Shown: positions 10,074 through 17,527 of the stretch, piece after piece
How positions within the stretch are numbered: position 1 is the first letter of the stretch
Layout: every line of letters starts with the position of its first letter
Source: Actinoplanes octamycinicus
GTDB lineage: Bacteria > Actinomycetota > Actinomycetes > Mycobacteriales > Micromonosporaceae
Length of the DNA: 64,000 nt
Reading direction: 5' to 3'
Assembly (NCBI RefSeq): GCF_014205225.1
Contig: NZ_JACHNB010000001.1
Coordinates: forward strand, 3,701,501-3,765,500
The notes under the pieces: model-generated
Database searches by the model: none
Told to the model about the DNA's origin: nothing
The model's input: the letters and a program-made list of their open reading frames with translations, nothing else
Program-made: the position numbers and the translations under genes

Positions 10074-10958
10074 ATGAGGCCGCGTGACATCGCCCTGGCC
10101 GTCGCCGTCGCGGCGGTCTGGGGCGTCAACTTCGTCGTGATCGAGACCGGGCTGGACCACTTCCCGCCGCTGCTCTTCTCCGCGCTGCGGTTCGGCCTGG
10201 CGGCCTTCCCGGCGATCCTGGTCGCCGGCCGGCCGCGGGTCCGGTGGCGCTGGGTCGCCGCGGTCGCGCTGATCCTCGGCGTGGTGAAGTTCTCCCTGCT
10301 CTTCGCGGGGATGGCGGCCGGGATGCCGGCCGGGCTCAGCTCCCTGGTGCTGCAGAGCCAGGCGATCTTCACGATGCTCTTCGCCACCCTGCTGCTGCGC
10401 GAGCGGCCGCGCCCGGTCCAGATCGCCGGGCTGACCGTGGCCGCCGCCGGGGTCGCCCTGGTGGCCACCCGGATGGGCGCCGGACTGCCGGCCTTCCTGC
10501 TGGTCATCGGCGCGGCCGTGGCGTGGGGCCTGGCGAACGTGGCGACCCGCCAGGCGTCCCCGCCGGACACGCTGCGCTTCATGATCTGGGTCAGCGCGGT
10601 CGCCACGGTCCCGCTGATCATTCTGTCCCTGCTGGTCGAGGGGCCGGAGCGGGACCTGGCCGCGCTGCGCGCCGTGGACACCACCGCGGTGCTAGCCCTG
10701 CTCTACATCGCGCTGCTCTCCACACTGGCCGGGTTCGGCGCGTGGGGCTACCTGATCCGCAAGCACGGCGCCGGCACGGTGGCGCCGTTCTCCATGCTGG
10801 TCCCGTTCTTCGGCATCGCCTCGGCCGCGCTGATCCTCGGCGAACCGGTGCACCCGATCGATGTGATCGGCGGCACGCTGGTGCTCGGCGGCGTGTTTCT
10901 GGGACTGGTCCGGTCCCGCCCGGTTCTGTCGGACCGGGTGGTTAGGGTGGGGGCATGA
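10074..10958 (+). CDS. EamA/DMT-family transporter
   Basis: A 294-residue drug/metabolite transporter with two EamA repeats and about ten hydrophobic helices. The N-terminus [30 protein letters not shown] is typical. [22 protein letters not shown] ends repeat 1, and the second repeat ends [24 protein letters not shown]. Family members mostly export amino acids or metabolites. It lies between priA and hisF, and its TGA overlaps the hisF ATG by 4 bp, so it is part of the operon. The 68-bp gap before it has no obvious terminator. Substrate unknown; a histidine-pathway metabolite is a guess from context only. Confidence 0.9.
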   Translation: MRPRDIALAVAVAAVWGVNFVVIETGLDHFPPLLFSALRFGLAAFPAILVAGRPRVRWRWVAAVALILGVVKFSLLFAGMAAGMPAGLSSLVLQSQAIFTMLFATLLLRERPRPVQIAGLTVAAAGVALVATRMGAGLPAFLLVIGAAVAWGLANVATRQASPPDTLRFMIWVSAVATVPLIILSLLVEGPERDLAALRAVDTTAVLALLYIALLSTLAGFGAWGYLIRKHGAGTVAPFSMLVPFFGIASAALILGEPVHPIDVIGGTLVLGGVFLGLVRSRPVLSDRVVRVGA

Positions 10959-11716
10959 CGGTCGCGGTGCGTGTGATCCCCTGTCTGGACGTGGACGCCG
11001 GACGGGTGGTGAAAGGGGTCAATTTCGTCGACCTCCGGGATGCCGGCGACCCGGTCGAGCTGGCCGCCGCCTACGACGCGGCCGGGGCCGACGAGCTGAC
11101 CTTCCTCGACGTGACCGCCTCCTCCGACGACCGCGGCACCATGCTCGACGTGGTCCGGCGCACCGCCGAGACGGTGTTCATCCCGCTCACCGTCGGCGGC
11201 GGCGTCCGCTCGGTGGCCAATGTGGACGTGCTGCTGCGGGCCGGCGCCGACAAGGTCGGGGTCAACACGGCGGCGATCAGCCGTCCGGAGCTGATCAGCG
11301 AGATCGCCGAGCGGTTCGGCAACCAGGTGCTGGTGCTCTCCCTCGACGTGCGCCGGGCCGCCGGCCAGCCGTCCGGGTGGGAGGTCACCACGCACGGCGG
11401 GCGCCGCAGCGCCGGCCTCGACGCGGTCGAGTGGGCGGCCCGGGTGGCCGAGCTCGGCGCCGGCGAGATCCTGCTCAACTCGATGGACGCCGACGGCACC
11501 AAGGCCGGTTTCGACCTGGAGCTGATCCGCGCGGTCCGCGCCGTCGTCGACATCCCGGTGATCGCCAGCGGCGGCGCGGGCGCGGTCGAGCACTTCCCGC
11601 CGGCCGTCGCCGCGGGCGCCGACGCGGTCCTCGCCGCCAGCGTCTTCCACTTCGGCGACCTCACCATCGGCGAGGTCAAGGATTCCCTCCGGGCCGCGGG
11701 CAGTCCGGTCCGCTGA
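10955..11716 (+). CDS. hisF: Imidazole glycerol phosphate synthase, cyclase subunit
   Basis: The synthase subunit that joins HisH-derived ammonia with PRFAR to yield IGP and AICAR. The 253-residue barrel shows [15 protein letters not shown] with catalytic Asp12, VLSLDVRR with Asp131 as the second general acid/base, [15 protein letters not shown] and [12 protein letters not shown]. The ATG overlaps the transporter stop by 4 bp. A TAGGGT at 10943-10948, six bases before ATG, could be an internal leaderless promoter. Unlike in related genomes hisI does not follow; it is at 29.5 kb. Confidence 0.95.
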   Translation: MTVAVRVIPCLDVDAGRVVKGVNFVDLRDAGDPVELAAAYDAAGADELTFLDVTASSDDRGTMLDVVRRTAETVFIPLTVGGGVRSVANVDVLLRAGADKVGVNTAAISRPELISEIAERFGNQVLVLSLDVRRAAGQPSGWEVTTHGGRRSAGLDAVEWAARVAELGAGEILLNSMDADGTKAGFDLELIRAVRAVVDIPVIASGGAGAVEHFPPAVAAGADAVLAASVFHFGDLTIGEVKDSLRAAGSPVR

Positions 11717-11721
11717 CCCCC

Positions 11722-11748
11722 TTTTTCGGTACGCCCTGAGCACCCGCC
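11722..11748 (+). repeat. 3'-end element, copy 1 (GGTACGCC type)
   Basis: TTTTTCGGTACGCC begins 5 bp after the hisF stop and is followed by CTGAGCACCCGCC. The same arrangement occurs at 15335 (+) and, inverted, at 12264-12289. All three lie just downstream of a stop codon in the sense direction of that gene. Confidence 0.6.
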
Positions 11749-11787
11749 CCACCCCTCGAAGCGCCCGTCCCGCTCGCGCGGGGGCGG

Positions 11788-11912
11788 CTGCTCCTCAGCG
11801 GTGTGCCCGGCACGCTCGGGCAACTGGTCCTCGGCGGTCTGTCGTGAGCGCGGGGTGGCTGGTCCTCGGCGGTGCGTCCGGCGCGTGGGGGCGGCTGGTC
11901 CTCAGCGGTGTT
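11788..11912 (+). repeat. Degenerate tandem repeat with a period of about 36 bp
   Basis: A block CTGGTCCTC(G/A)GCGGTG recurs at 11788 (one mismatch), 11824, 11859 and 11895, so the spacing is 36, 35 and 36 bp. It stays open in several frames but has no ribosome-binding site or family similarity. I regard it as non-coding repeat. Confidence 0.6.
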
Positions 11913-11957
11913 TCCGAGGCGCGGAGACACCTGTGGACGCCAGCTGATGGGGATTCG

Positions 11958-12233
11958 GGTGGCCAGCCCCACGGCCCCACGGTGGCCAGCCCCACGGCCC
12001 CACGGTGGCCAGCACTGCGGCCCCACGGTGGCCAGCACTGCGGCCCCAAGGTGGCCAGCACTGCGGCCCCAAGGTGGCCAGCAGCGCGTCCCCAAGGTGG
12101 CCAGCCCTGCGTTCCCAAGGTGGCCAGCAGCGCGTCCCCAAGGTGGCCAGCCCTGCGTTCCCAAGGTGGCCAGCACCGCGGCCCCAAGATGGCCAGCACT
12201 GCGTTCCCGCGGTGACTGGTCCCGCGGCCCCGT
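11958..12233 (+). repeat. 23-bp minisatellite, 12 units
   Basis: The core GGTGGCCAGC starts at 11958, 11981, 12004, 12027, 12050, 12073, 12096, 12119, 12142, 12165, 12188 and 12211, an exact 23-bp period. The last two units are degenerate (GATGGCCAGC, GGTGACTGGT). The 13-bp remainder varies among a few forms. Units 6-7 and 8-9 are identical 46-bp pairs, which indicates a recent duplication. As 23 is not a multiple of three, the array cannot encode a repeated peptide in one frame. Confidence 0.9.
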
Positions 12234-12263
12234 GCGGTGGGGCTGGGACTGGGACTGGGACGT

Positions 12264-12289
12264 GGCGGGGTGCTTCGGGCGTACCGGAA
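12264..12289 (-). repeat. 3'-end element, copy 3 (minus strand)
   Basis: Read on the minus strand this is TTCCGGTACGCCC followed by GAAGCACCCCGCC, a close match to the copies at 11722 and 15335. It begins about 19 bp after the stop of the minus-strand gene 12308-12736. Confidence 0.55.
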
Positions 12290-12307
12290 GAAGGGTGTTA
12301 TCGCGGG

Positions 12308-12736
12308 TCAGCGGCCGTCGGCGAGGCGGAGGCTGTATTCGCGGACGGCGGCGTTGTAGGCGGTCTCGCTGAGGGACCAGTCCGTGTAGCCGGGCTCGGC
12401 GGCGCGGTTCAGCTGGGCCTGCAAGGTCATCACCGCGGAGGAGAGGCCGCTGAACGGGCGGGTGCGCCAGAGCTGCTCACCGGCCGGGGCGACCTCGATG
12501 ACGTCGTCGGCCACGGTGATCAGGCCGGCGCCGGCCAGGCGGCGGACCGACTCCTCCAGGTCGGCTCGGGCCGGCACGCTGTGGTGCAGGAAATCGGCCG
12601 CGGCCAGCAGGTCAGCCAAGGTGGCGCCGGTCACCGGCAGCGCGGCGTGCAGCGCCCGGTCGCGCTCCAGGCGCTCGGCGATGACCGCGGAGACGAAGAT
12701 CCACGCGTCGTTCCAAGTCCAGCCGCCGACCCCCAT
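12308..12736 (-). CDS. Hypothetical protein, possible winged-helix fold
   Basis: A 142-residue product starting MGVGGWTWNDAWIFVSAVIAE. The middle (TLADLLAAADFLHHSVPARADLEESVRRLAGAGLITVADDVIEVAP) has the helix-helix-wing spacing of a small winged-helix domain with a C-terminal extension. I do not recognise a named family. The ATG at 12736 is chosen because similarity to a folded domain starts there; an in-frame ATG at 12763 is also possible. The open frame continues upstream to 15.2 kb, but only by running antisense through other genes. It lies alone, with a perfect palindrome at 12832 upstream. Confidence 0.7.
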   Translation of the reverse strand: MGVGGWTWNDAWIFVSAVIAERLERDRALHAALPVTGATLADLLAAADFLHHSVPARADLEESVRRLAGAGLITVADDVIEVAPAGEQLWRTRPFSGLSSAVMTLQAQLNRAAEPGYTDWSLSETAYNAAVREYSLRLADGR

Positions 12737-13152
12737 GCCGCAATGATGCCGTGCCGTCGGCATGTCGGGAAGCGAATGTGTCCGGATGATCAGCGGCTGG
12801 TTGCCAGGGATAAAAGCGGATCTTTGCCGGTCTATGCGGCATAGGGCGCGCATCGGGGTCGGTCTGTCCCAATGTGCGGGCACCGCACGCGCGTGCGCGC
12901 CCCGCCCACGCGCCGCAAGCGGCGCCGCCCCGCCCCGCCCCGCCGCGCCGCGCCGGAGCCAGCCGGGCCCGTGAATGGTGATCGAGGCCCCGATGCGCGG
13001 CTGGTGCGGCAAGGACAGAGGGAGCAGGCGACGCTGCGGGGCAGGAATGAGTGGGTGGCGCGGCCGGGCGGGGCAGCGGTGGAGAACGGCTCGCTCAAGC
13101 GTGGGCCGGAGAGTGGCTCGGGGGCTGGGCGTGAGCCGGGGTGGGGTGGCGC
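12737..13152. other. Gene-free interval, GC-rich
   Basis: No supported gene lies between the two minus-strand genes. Bases 12880-12960 are nearly pure G/C with short CCGCC and CGCGC runs. The only structured signal I see is the palindrome at 12832-12844. Frames that stay open here are antisense or composition artefacts. Confidence 0.6.
12832..12844. promoter_or_regulatory. Perfect palindrome upstream of the 12308 gene
   Basis: CTATGC-G-GCATAG is a perfect 6+1+6 palindrome about 95 bp upstream of the ATG at 12736. It is one of the few A/T-containing sites in a very GC-rich stretch. A role as an operator is inference. Confidence 0.3.
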
Positions 13153-13776
13153 TCAGGTGGCGGCGAGCTGGTCGGGGTGCGGGGCGCGGACGGGCTCCGG
13201 GACCGTGAGACGGGGCAGGAACAGGTGCACGAGCGGGCCGATGGCCAGCGCGTAGGCGATCGTCCCGACGCCGACCGTGCCGCCCAGCAGGAACCCCGCG
13301 CCGAGGACGGTCAGCTCGATGCCGGTCCGGATCACCCGCAGCGACACCTTGGGGAAGCGCCGGGCCAGCCCGGTCATCAGACCGTCCCGGGGGCCGGGGC
13401 CCATCCGGCTGCCGATGTAGAGGCCGGTCGCGAACCCGTTCAGCAGGATGCCGGCGGCCAGCAGGCCGACCCGGGCCGGGATCGTCGAGCCGGCCGGCAG
13501 CAGGGCCAGCGCGGCGTCCGCGGCGAAGCCGACGATCAGCAGATTGGCCACCGTCCCGACGCCCGGCCGCTGCCGCAGCGGGATCCAGAGCAGCAGCACC
13601 GGCACGCCGGTCAGCAGCACGACCCAGCCGAAACTGATCCCGGTCACCTCGGACACGCCCTGGTGGAAGACGTCCCACGGGTTGAGCCCGAGCCCCGACT
13701 CGATCATCAGCGCCATGCTGACGCCGTAGAGAACCAGACCGAGGAGGAGTTGGGTGACGCGGCGAACCAGGCTCAT
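13153..13776 (-). CDS. YczE/YyaS/YitT family integral membrane protein
   Basis: A 207-residue membrane protein with about five helices. The N-terminus LLLGLVLYGVSMALMIESGLGLNPWDVFHQG is characteristic of YczE-like proteins, and GLYIGSRMGPGPRDGLMTGL is the second conserved block. The biochemical function is unknown; the Bacillus relative has been linked to surfactin production. It is transcribed divergently from a MocR regulator (13835), an association known for yczE and yczR, so it is probably that regulator's target. Confidence 0.88.
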   Translation of the reverse strand: MSLVRRVTQLLLGLVLYGVSMALMIESGLGLNPWDVFHQGVSEVTGISFGWVVLLTGVPVLLLWIPLRQRPGVGTVANLLIVGFAADAALALLPAGSTIPARVGLLAAGILLNGFATGLYIGSRMGPGPRDGLMTGLARRFPKVSLRVIRTGIELTVLGAGFLLGGTVGVGTIAYALAIGPLVHLFLPRLTVPEPVRAPHPDQLAAT

Positions 13777-13778
13777 GC

Positions 13779-13819
13779 TGCCACTCTCGATGCCAATTCG
13801 ACGGTGTTAAAGTGCCAAT
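13779..13819. promoter_or_regulatory. Candidate MocR (YczR-type) operator direct repeats
   Basis: The 58-bp divergent intergenic region holds TGCCACT at 13779, TGCCAAT at 13791 and TGCCAAT at 13813. The two perfect heptamers are 22 bp apart, about two helical turns, on the same strand. MocR regulators are known to bind direct repeats. The sites lie directly in front of yczE and cover the likely promoter of the regulator gene. Confidence 0.45.
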
Positions 13820-13834
13820 CCTCGGGAGGTGGCT

Positions 13835-15289
13835 ATGACAACGTCGGTGCGTGGGGACCAATTGGCCCGTTTGCTGGGCCGGTGGCACTCTTTGCCGGGC
13901 CGGCACCGGAGCCCGGACTACGCGGCGCTGGCCGCCTCGGTGCGCGGCCTGCTCTCCGACGGGCGGCTCGCGCTGGGGGTGCGGCTGCCCGCCGAGCGGG
14001 AGCTGGCCGAGGCGCTCGCGGTGAGCCGGACCACGGTCTCCGCGGCCTACCGGGCGCTGCGCGAGACCGGCCACCTGACCAGCCGACGCGGCGCCGGCAG
14101 CTGGACCACGTTGCCGAACGGGCACCGGGTGGCCACCTCCGGCCTGTGGACCGCGAACGACGACCTCGACATGATCGACATGGGGGTGGCCGCCTCGGCC
14201 GCCCCGGTCGAGCTGGTGCCGGCCGCCCGGGCCGCCGCCGACGACCTGCCGCGCTACCTGGGCAGCGCCGGCTACCACCCGACCGGGCTGGCCGAGCTGC
14301 GCGCCGCGGTCGCGGACAGCTACACGGCCCGTGGGGTGCCCACCTCGGCCGAGCAGATCCTGATCACCAGCGGCACCCAGCAGGCGCTCGACCTGGTGCT
14401 CCGGCTCTCCGTGCCGGCCGGCGCGCCGGTCCTGGTGGAGACCCCGACCTATCCGAACGCGCTGGCCGCGCTCTCCGCCCGGCGCGCCCGGATCAGCACG
14501 CACGGGCTGGACACCGCGACCGGCTGGGACGGCGAAATGCTGCTCGGCGCGCTCCGGCAGACCCGGCCGCGGCTGGCTTACGTGATCCCTGAGTTCCACA
14601 ACCCGACCGGCCACCTGATGCCGGCCGAGCTGCGCGAGCGGATGGTGGCCGCGGCGCACGCCGGCGGGACCGACCTGGTGGTCGACGAGTCGTTCGTGGA
14701 CCTGCCGCTGGACGATCCGGCGATGCCGCCGCCGGTCGCGATGTTCGACCGGCACTCCCGGGTGATGTCGATCGGCGGGATGAGCAAGCCGTACTGGGGC
14801 GGGCTGCGGATCGGCTGGGTGCGCGCGTCGGCCCCGATGGTGCAGCGGCTGGCCGCGATCCGGGTCGGCGTGGACATGGCCAGCCCGGTGCTGGAGCAGC
14901 TGGTCGCGGTGCACCTGCTCGGGCAGGCGGCGACGATCGTCGAGGCGCGCCGGGCGCAGCTGCGGTTCCGGCGGGACGCGCTGGTCACCGCGTTGCGCGA
15001 GCAGTTGCCGGAGTGGCGGTTCTTCGTGCCGGGCGGCGGCGTGACGCTCTGGGTGGAGATGGACGGCCCGATCTCCAGCGCGCTGTCCCGGGCCGCCGAG
15101 GACGTCGGGGTGCGCCTCGCCCCGGGCCCGCGCTTCGGCCTGGACGGCACCTTGGAGCGGTTCCTCCGCCTGCCGTTCACGCTGGCCGCGGACGACCTGG
15201 TCGAAGCGGTCCGCCGGATCGCCTCGGTCCGCCACGACCTGGACCGCACCGCCCGTCCCACCTGGCGCACCCCCGCCGTGATCGCTTAG
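13835..15289 (+). CDS. MocR-type transcriptional regulator (GntR HTH + aminotransferase domain), YczR-like
   Basis: A 484-residue fusion of a GntR winged helix (about residues 25-95, LPAERELAEALAVSRTTVSAAYRAL) with a fold-type I aminotransferase domain. PLP motifs are SGTQQALDL, PEFHNPTG and DESFVDLPL. The Schiff-base lysine is in SIGGMSKPYWGGLRIGWVRA. These proteins act as PLP-sensing regulators rather than enzymes. The ATG at 13835 is preferred to the GTG at 13829 because GGGAGG at 13824-13829 is well spaced for it. It is divergent from the yczE homologue and probably controls both genes. Confidence 0.9.
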   Translation: MTTSVRGDQLARLLGRWHSLPGRHRSPDYAALAASVRGLLSDGRLALGVRLPAERELAEALAVSRTTVSAAYRALRETGHLTSRRGAGSWTTLPNGHRVATSGLWTANDDLDMIDMGVAASAAPVELVPAARAAADDLPRYLGSAGYHPTGLAELRAAVADSYTARGVPTSAEQILITSGTQQALDLVLRLSVPAGAPVLVETPTYPNALAALSARRARISTHGLDTATGWDGEMLLGALRQTRPRLAYVIPEFHNPTGHLMPAELRERMVAAAHAGGTDLVVDESFVDLPLDDPAMPPPVAMFDRHSRVMSIGGMSKPYWGGLRIGWVRASAPMVQRLAAIRVGVDMASPVLEQLVAVHLLGQAATIVEARRAQLRFRRDALVTALREQLPEWRFFVPGGGVTLWVEMDGPISSALSRAAEDVGVRLAPGPRFGLDGTLERFLRLPFTLAADDLVEAVRRIASVRHDLDRTARPTWRTPAVIA

Positions 15290-15334
15290 CCGCCGGTCGC
15301 GGCCCGCGATCGGCTCACGGTTCGCTCTCCCGAG

Positions 15335-15361
15335 TTTCCGGTACGCCGGTGAGCACCCGCC
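15335..15361 (+). repeat. 3'-end element, copy 2
   Basis: TTTCCGGTACGCCGG followed by TGAGCACCCGCC starts 46 bp after the MocR stop, on the same strand. It shares about 24 of 27 positions with the copy after hisF at 11722, allowing a small gap. Confidence 0.6.
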
Positions 15362-15536
15362 GTCATCAGGACGCTGTTTTCCGCGACCACCCGCGGACGC
15401 CGCCCTGGAGGGCCGGGCGTTCTGGACGCGCCAGCGGCCAGCCCGGCCCGGAAGGGTCCCTGGCGGGAGCGACGATCAGTGATCAGCGCGGTCCGAGTCA
15501 GCCATCTTTTGATCGTGAAAAAGGGCGAAGCGGAAG

Positions 15537-15566
15537 AAGGCCGCCTTCCCGGGGGAGAGCGGCCTT
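15537..15566 (-). terminator. Hairpin terminator of the acyl-CoA ligase gene
   Basis: AAGGCCGC at 15537-15544 pairs with GCGGCCTT at 15559-15566 across a 14-nt loop. On the minus strand the hairpin starts 13 bp after the stop codon at 15580, and a CCCTTTTTCAC tract follows. This fits an intrinsic terminator. Confidence 0.65.
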
Positions 15567-15579
15567 CGACAGGAACCCG

Positions 15580-17403
15580 TCAGATCTGCGCGAGACTGCC
15601 CTTGTACATCTCGTCGATCTGGGCGGCGAAGTTCGCCTCGACGCTGCGGCGCTTGATCTTCATGGACGGGGTCACCTCGCCCGCCTCGATGCTCAGGTCG
15701 CGCGGCAGGATGCTGAACTTCTTGATCGTCTCCCACCGGTTGAGCTTGCCGTTCAGCTCCGCGAGGTAGCCCTCGACCAGGGCGTGCGCCTCCGGTGAGG
15801 CGACGATCTCGGCATAGCTCTTGCCGGCCAGCGGACCGCCGGCGGCCCACGCCACGATCGCCTCCTCGTCCAGCGCGATCAGCATGGTGACGAAGTTGCG
15901 GGACTGGCCGATAACGATCGCCTGCGAGGTGTAGGGGCACACCGCCTTGAACGCGCCCTCGATCGCGCTCGGCGCGATGAACTTGCCGCCGGACGTCTTG
16001 ACCAGGTCCTTCTTGCGGTCGGTGATCTTCAGGAAGCCCTCGGCGTCGAGCTCGCCGATGTCGCCGGTGCGCAGGAAGCCGTCCTCGGTGAACGCTTCCT
16101 TGGTGGCCTCCGGCAGGTTGTGGTAGCCGCGCATCACCGGGGCGCCGCGCAGCAGCACCTCGCCGTCGGTGTCGAGGCGGACCTCCAGGTCGCCGATCGC
16201 CTCGCCGACCGTGCCGATCTTGAGACGGCCGCGGCGGTTCACGAAGTTCGCCGCGGAGGCCTCGGTCATGCCGTAGCCCTCCAGGATCGGCAGGTTGGCC
16301 GCGGCGAAGAACTCGGCGATGTCCCGGCTGAGCGCGGCCGAACCGCTGACCAGCACCCGCAGGTTGCCGCCCAGCTTGGCCTGCAGCTTGCTGAAGACCA
16401 GTTTCTCGGCGATCGCGTACTGCGCCTTGAGGCCGGCCGGGACCGGCTGGCCGGCCTGCTCCAGCGCGACCTTCTTCTTGCCGGTGGCGACTGCCCAGGA
16501 GAAGATCTTCGGCTTCAGGCCGGAGCCGGCCAGGCCGCTGGTGACGGTCTTGTTGTAGACCTTCTCGAAGATCCGGGGCGGAGCGCACATCAGCGTCGGC
16601 CGGATCACCGCGAGCTTGTCGATCAGCTTGTCCACCCGGCCGTCGACGTAGGTCGGGACGCCGACGTGCAGGATGCCGCAGAGCAGCGTCTTGCCGAACG
16701 CGTGCGACATCGGCAGCCAGAGGTAGTGCAGGTCCTGCGGGGAGAACAGGCCCAGGTCGTTCTGCGCGACGCCCTCCCAGGTCCAGCCGCGGTGCAGCAG
16801 CTCGACGCCCTTGGGCCGGCCGGTGGTGCCGGAGGTGTAGATCAGGGTGGCGATGTGCTCCGGCGTCAGCTGGGCGATCACCTCGTCGATCATGCCGGGC
16901 TCGCGGCGCAGCGCGGCCGCGCCGAGCTCCTCCAGCTCGGTCAGGGTGATCTGCGGCGGGGTGGCGCCGGCGTCGGCCGGGCCCTCGATCAGCACCACCT
17001 TGGTCAGGCTGGTCTCCGCGCCGGCGAGCTTCATCGCCTGCTTCGGGTTCTCCGCGATCAGCACCTTCGACCCGGAGTCGGAGACGATGAACGCGGTGTC
17101 CTCCGGCTCGGTGGTCGGGTAGACCGTGGTGGCCGCCGCGCCGGCCACGTTGATGCCGAGGTCGGCGAGGATCCACTCGAGCCGGGTGCTGGACAGGATC
17201 GCGACCCGGTCCTCCAGCCCGACGCCGAGCTCGCGCAGACCGGCCGCGATGGCCTTGGTGCGCTCGCCGACCTGTCGCCAGGTCAGCCAGTCCATCCCGG
17301 TGTCGTCCGCGGTCGGACCGGCGAACGCCTGTGCGTCCGGGGTCTTCGCCACGCGCTGGAAGAGCATGTCCGGGATCGACCGGTAGGGAACCTCGAGAGC
17401 CAT
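15580..17403 (-). CDS. Long-chain fatty-acid-CoA ligase (AMP-dependent synthetase)
   Basis: A 607-residue adenylate-forming enzyme of the FadD15-like group that activates long-chain fatty acids to acyl-CoA. The P-loop TLIYTSGTTGRPKGVELLHRG is clear. LWLPMSHAFGKTL, YGMTEASAANFVNRRG and TGDIGELDAEGFLKITDRKKDLVKTSGGKFIAP give the substrate and hinge motifs. The C-terminal lysine region KIKRRSVEANF is present. The ATG at 17403 (MALEVPYRSIP) follows AAGGCGG; a longer in-frame extension to 17496 runs over the operator-like palindromes and is rejected. It is divergent from the PfkB kinase gene. Confidence 0.92.
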   Translation of the reverse strand: MALEVPYRSIPDMLFQRVAKTPDAQAFAGPTADDTGMDWLTWRQVGERTKAIAAGLRELGVGLEDRVAILSSTRLEWILADLGINVAGAAATTVYPTTEPEDTAFIVSDSGSKVLIAENPKQAMKLAGAETSLTKVVLIEGPADAGATPPQITLTELEELGAAALRREPGMIDEVIAQLTPEHIATLIYTSGTTGRPKGVELLHRGWTWEGVAQNDLGLFSPQDLHYLWLPMSHAFGKTLLCGILHVGVPTYVDGRVDKLIDKLAVIRPTLMCAPPRIFEKVYNKTVTSGLAGSGLKPKIFSWAVATGKKKVALEQAGQPVPAGLKAQYAIAEKLVFSKLQAKLGGNLRVLVSGSAALSRDIAEFFAAANLPILEGYGMTEASAANFVNRRGRLKIGTVGEAIGDLEVRLDTDGEVLLRGAPVMRGYHNLPEATKEAFTEDGFLRTGDIGELDAEGFLKITDRKKDLVKTSGGKFIAPSAIEGAFKAVCPYTSQAIVIGQSRNFVTMLIALDEEAIVAWAAGGPLAGKSYAEIVASPEAHALVEGYLAELNGKLNRWETIKKFSILPRDLSIEAGEVTPSMKIKRRSVEANFAAQIDEMYKGSLAQI

Positions 17404-17434
17404 CAGGCGCCGCCTTAAACCTGAACAGGGGGAC

Positions 17435-17465
17435 GTAACGTCGTTGTTACCGCACAGTAATGCGG
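17435..17465. promoter_or_regulatory. Overlapping palindromes in front of the acyl-CoA ligase
   Basis: GTAAC-N6-GTTAC (17435-17450), TTAC-N6-GTAA (17447-17460) and CCGCA-N6-TGCGG (17450-17465) overlap one another about 32-62 bp upstream of the ATG at 17403. All have 6-bp spacers. Such sites are typical of TetR-family repressors, which often control fadD genes. The binding protein is unknown, and no TetR gene is in the window. Confidence 0.4.
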
Positions 17466-17495
17466 TGGAGGTGACACGGCTAGAGTGCCCTGGCA

Positions 17496-17512
17496 ACTAG
17501 CGCAATGCTAGT
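17496..17512. promoter_or_regulatory. Inverted repeat upstream of the PfkB kinase
   Basis: ACTAGC-GCAAT-GCTAGT is a perfect 6-bp inverted repeat ending 15 bp before the kinase ATG. It could be an operator or a short 5' hairpin. A possible -10 (TAGAGT, 17481-17486) is just upstream, which would place the repeat at the transcription start. Confidence 0.35.
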
Positions 17513-17527
17513 CGTTACCGTGACGCC

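Noticed and set aside
11676..12372. Repeat-encoded proteins (PQGGQ/ KVAS type) in several frames of both strands
   Set aside because: The 23-bp period shifts frame at each unit, all frames stay open equally, and none has a ribosome-binding site; it is a non-coding minisatellite.
12308..15235. Minus-strand open frame of 975 codons
   Set aside because: Only the last 142 codons (12308-12736) look like a protein. The rest is antisense to the MocR gene and passes through the YczE gene out of frame; such open antisense frames are expected at this GC content.
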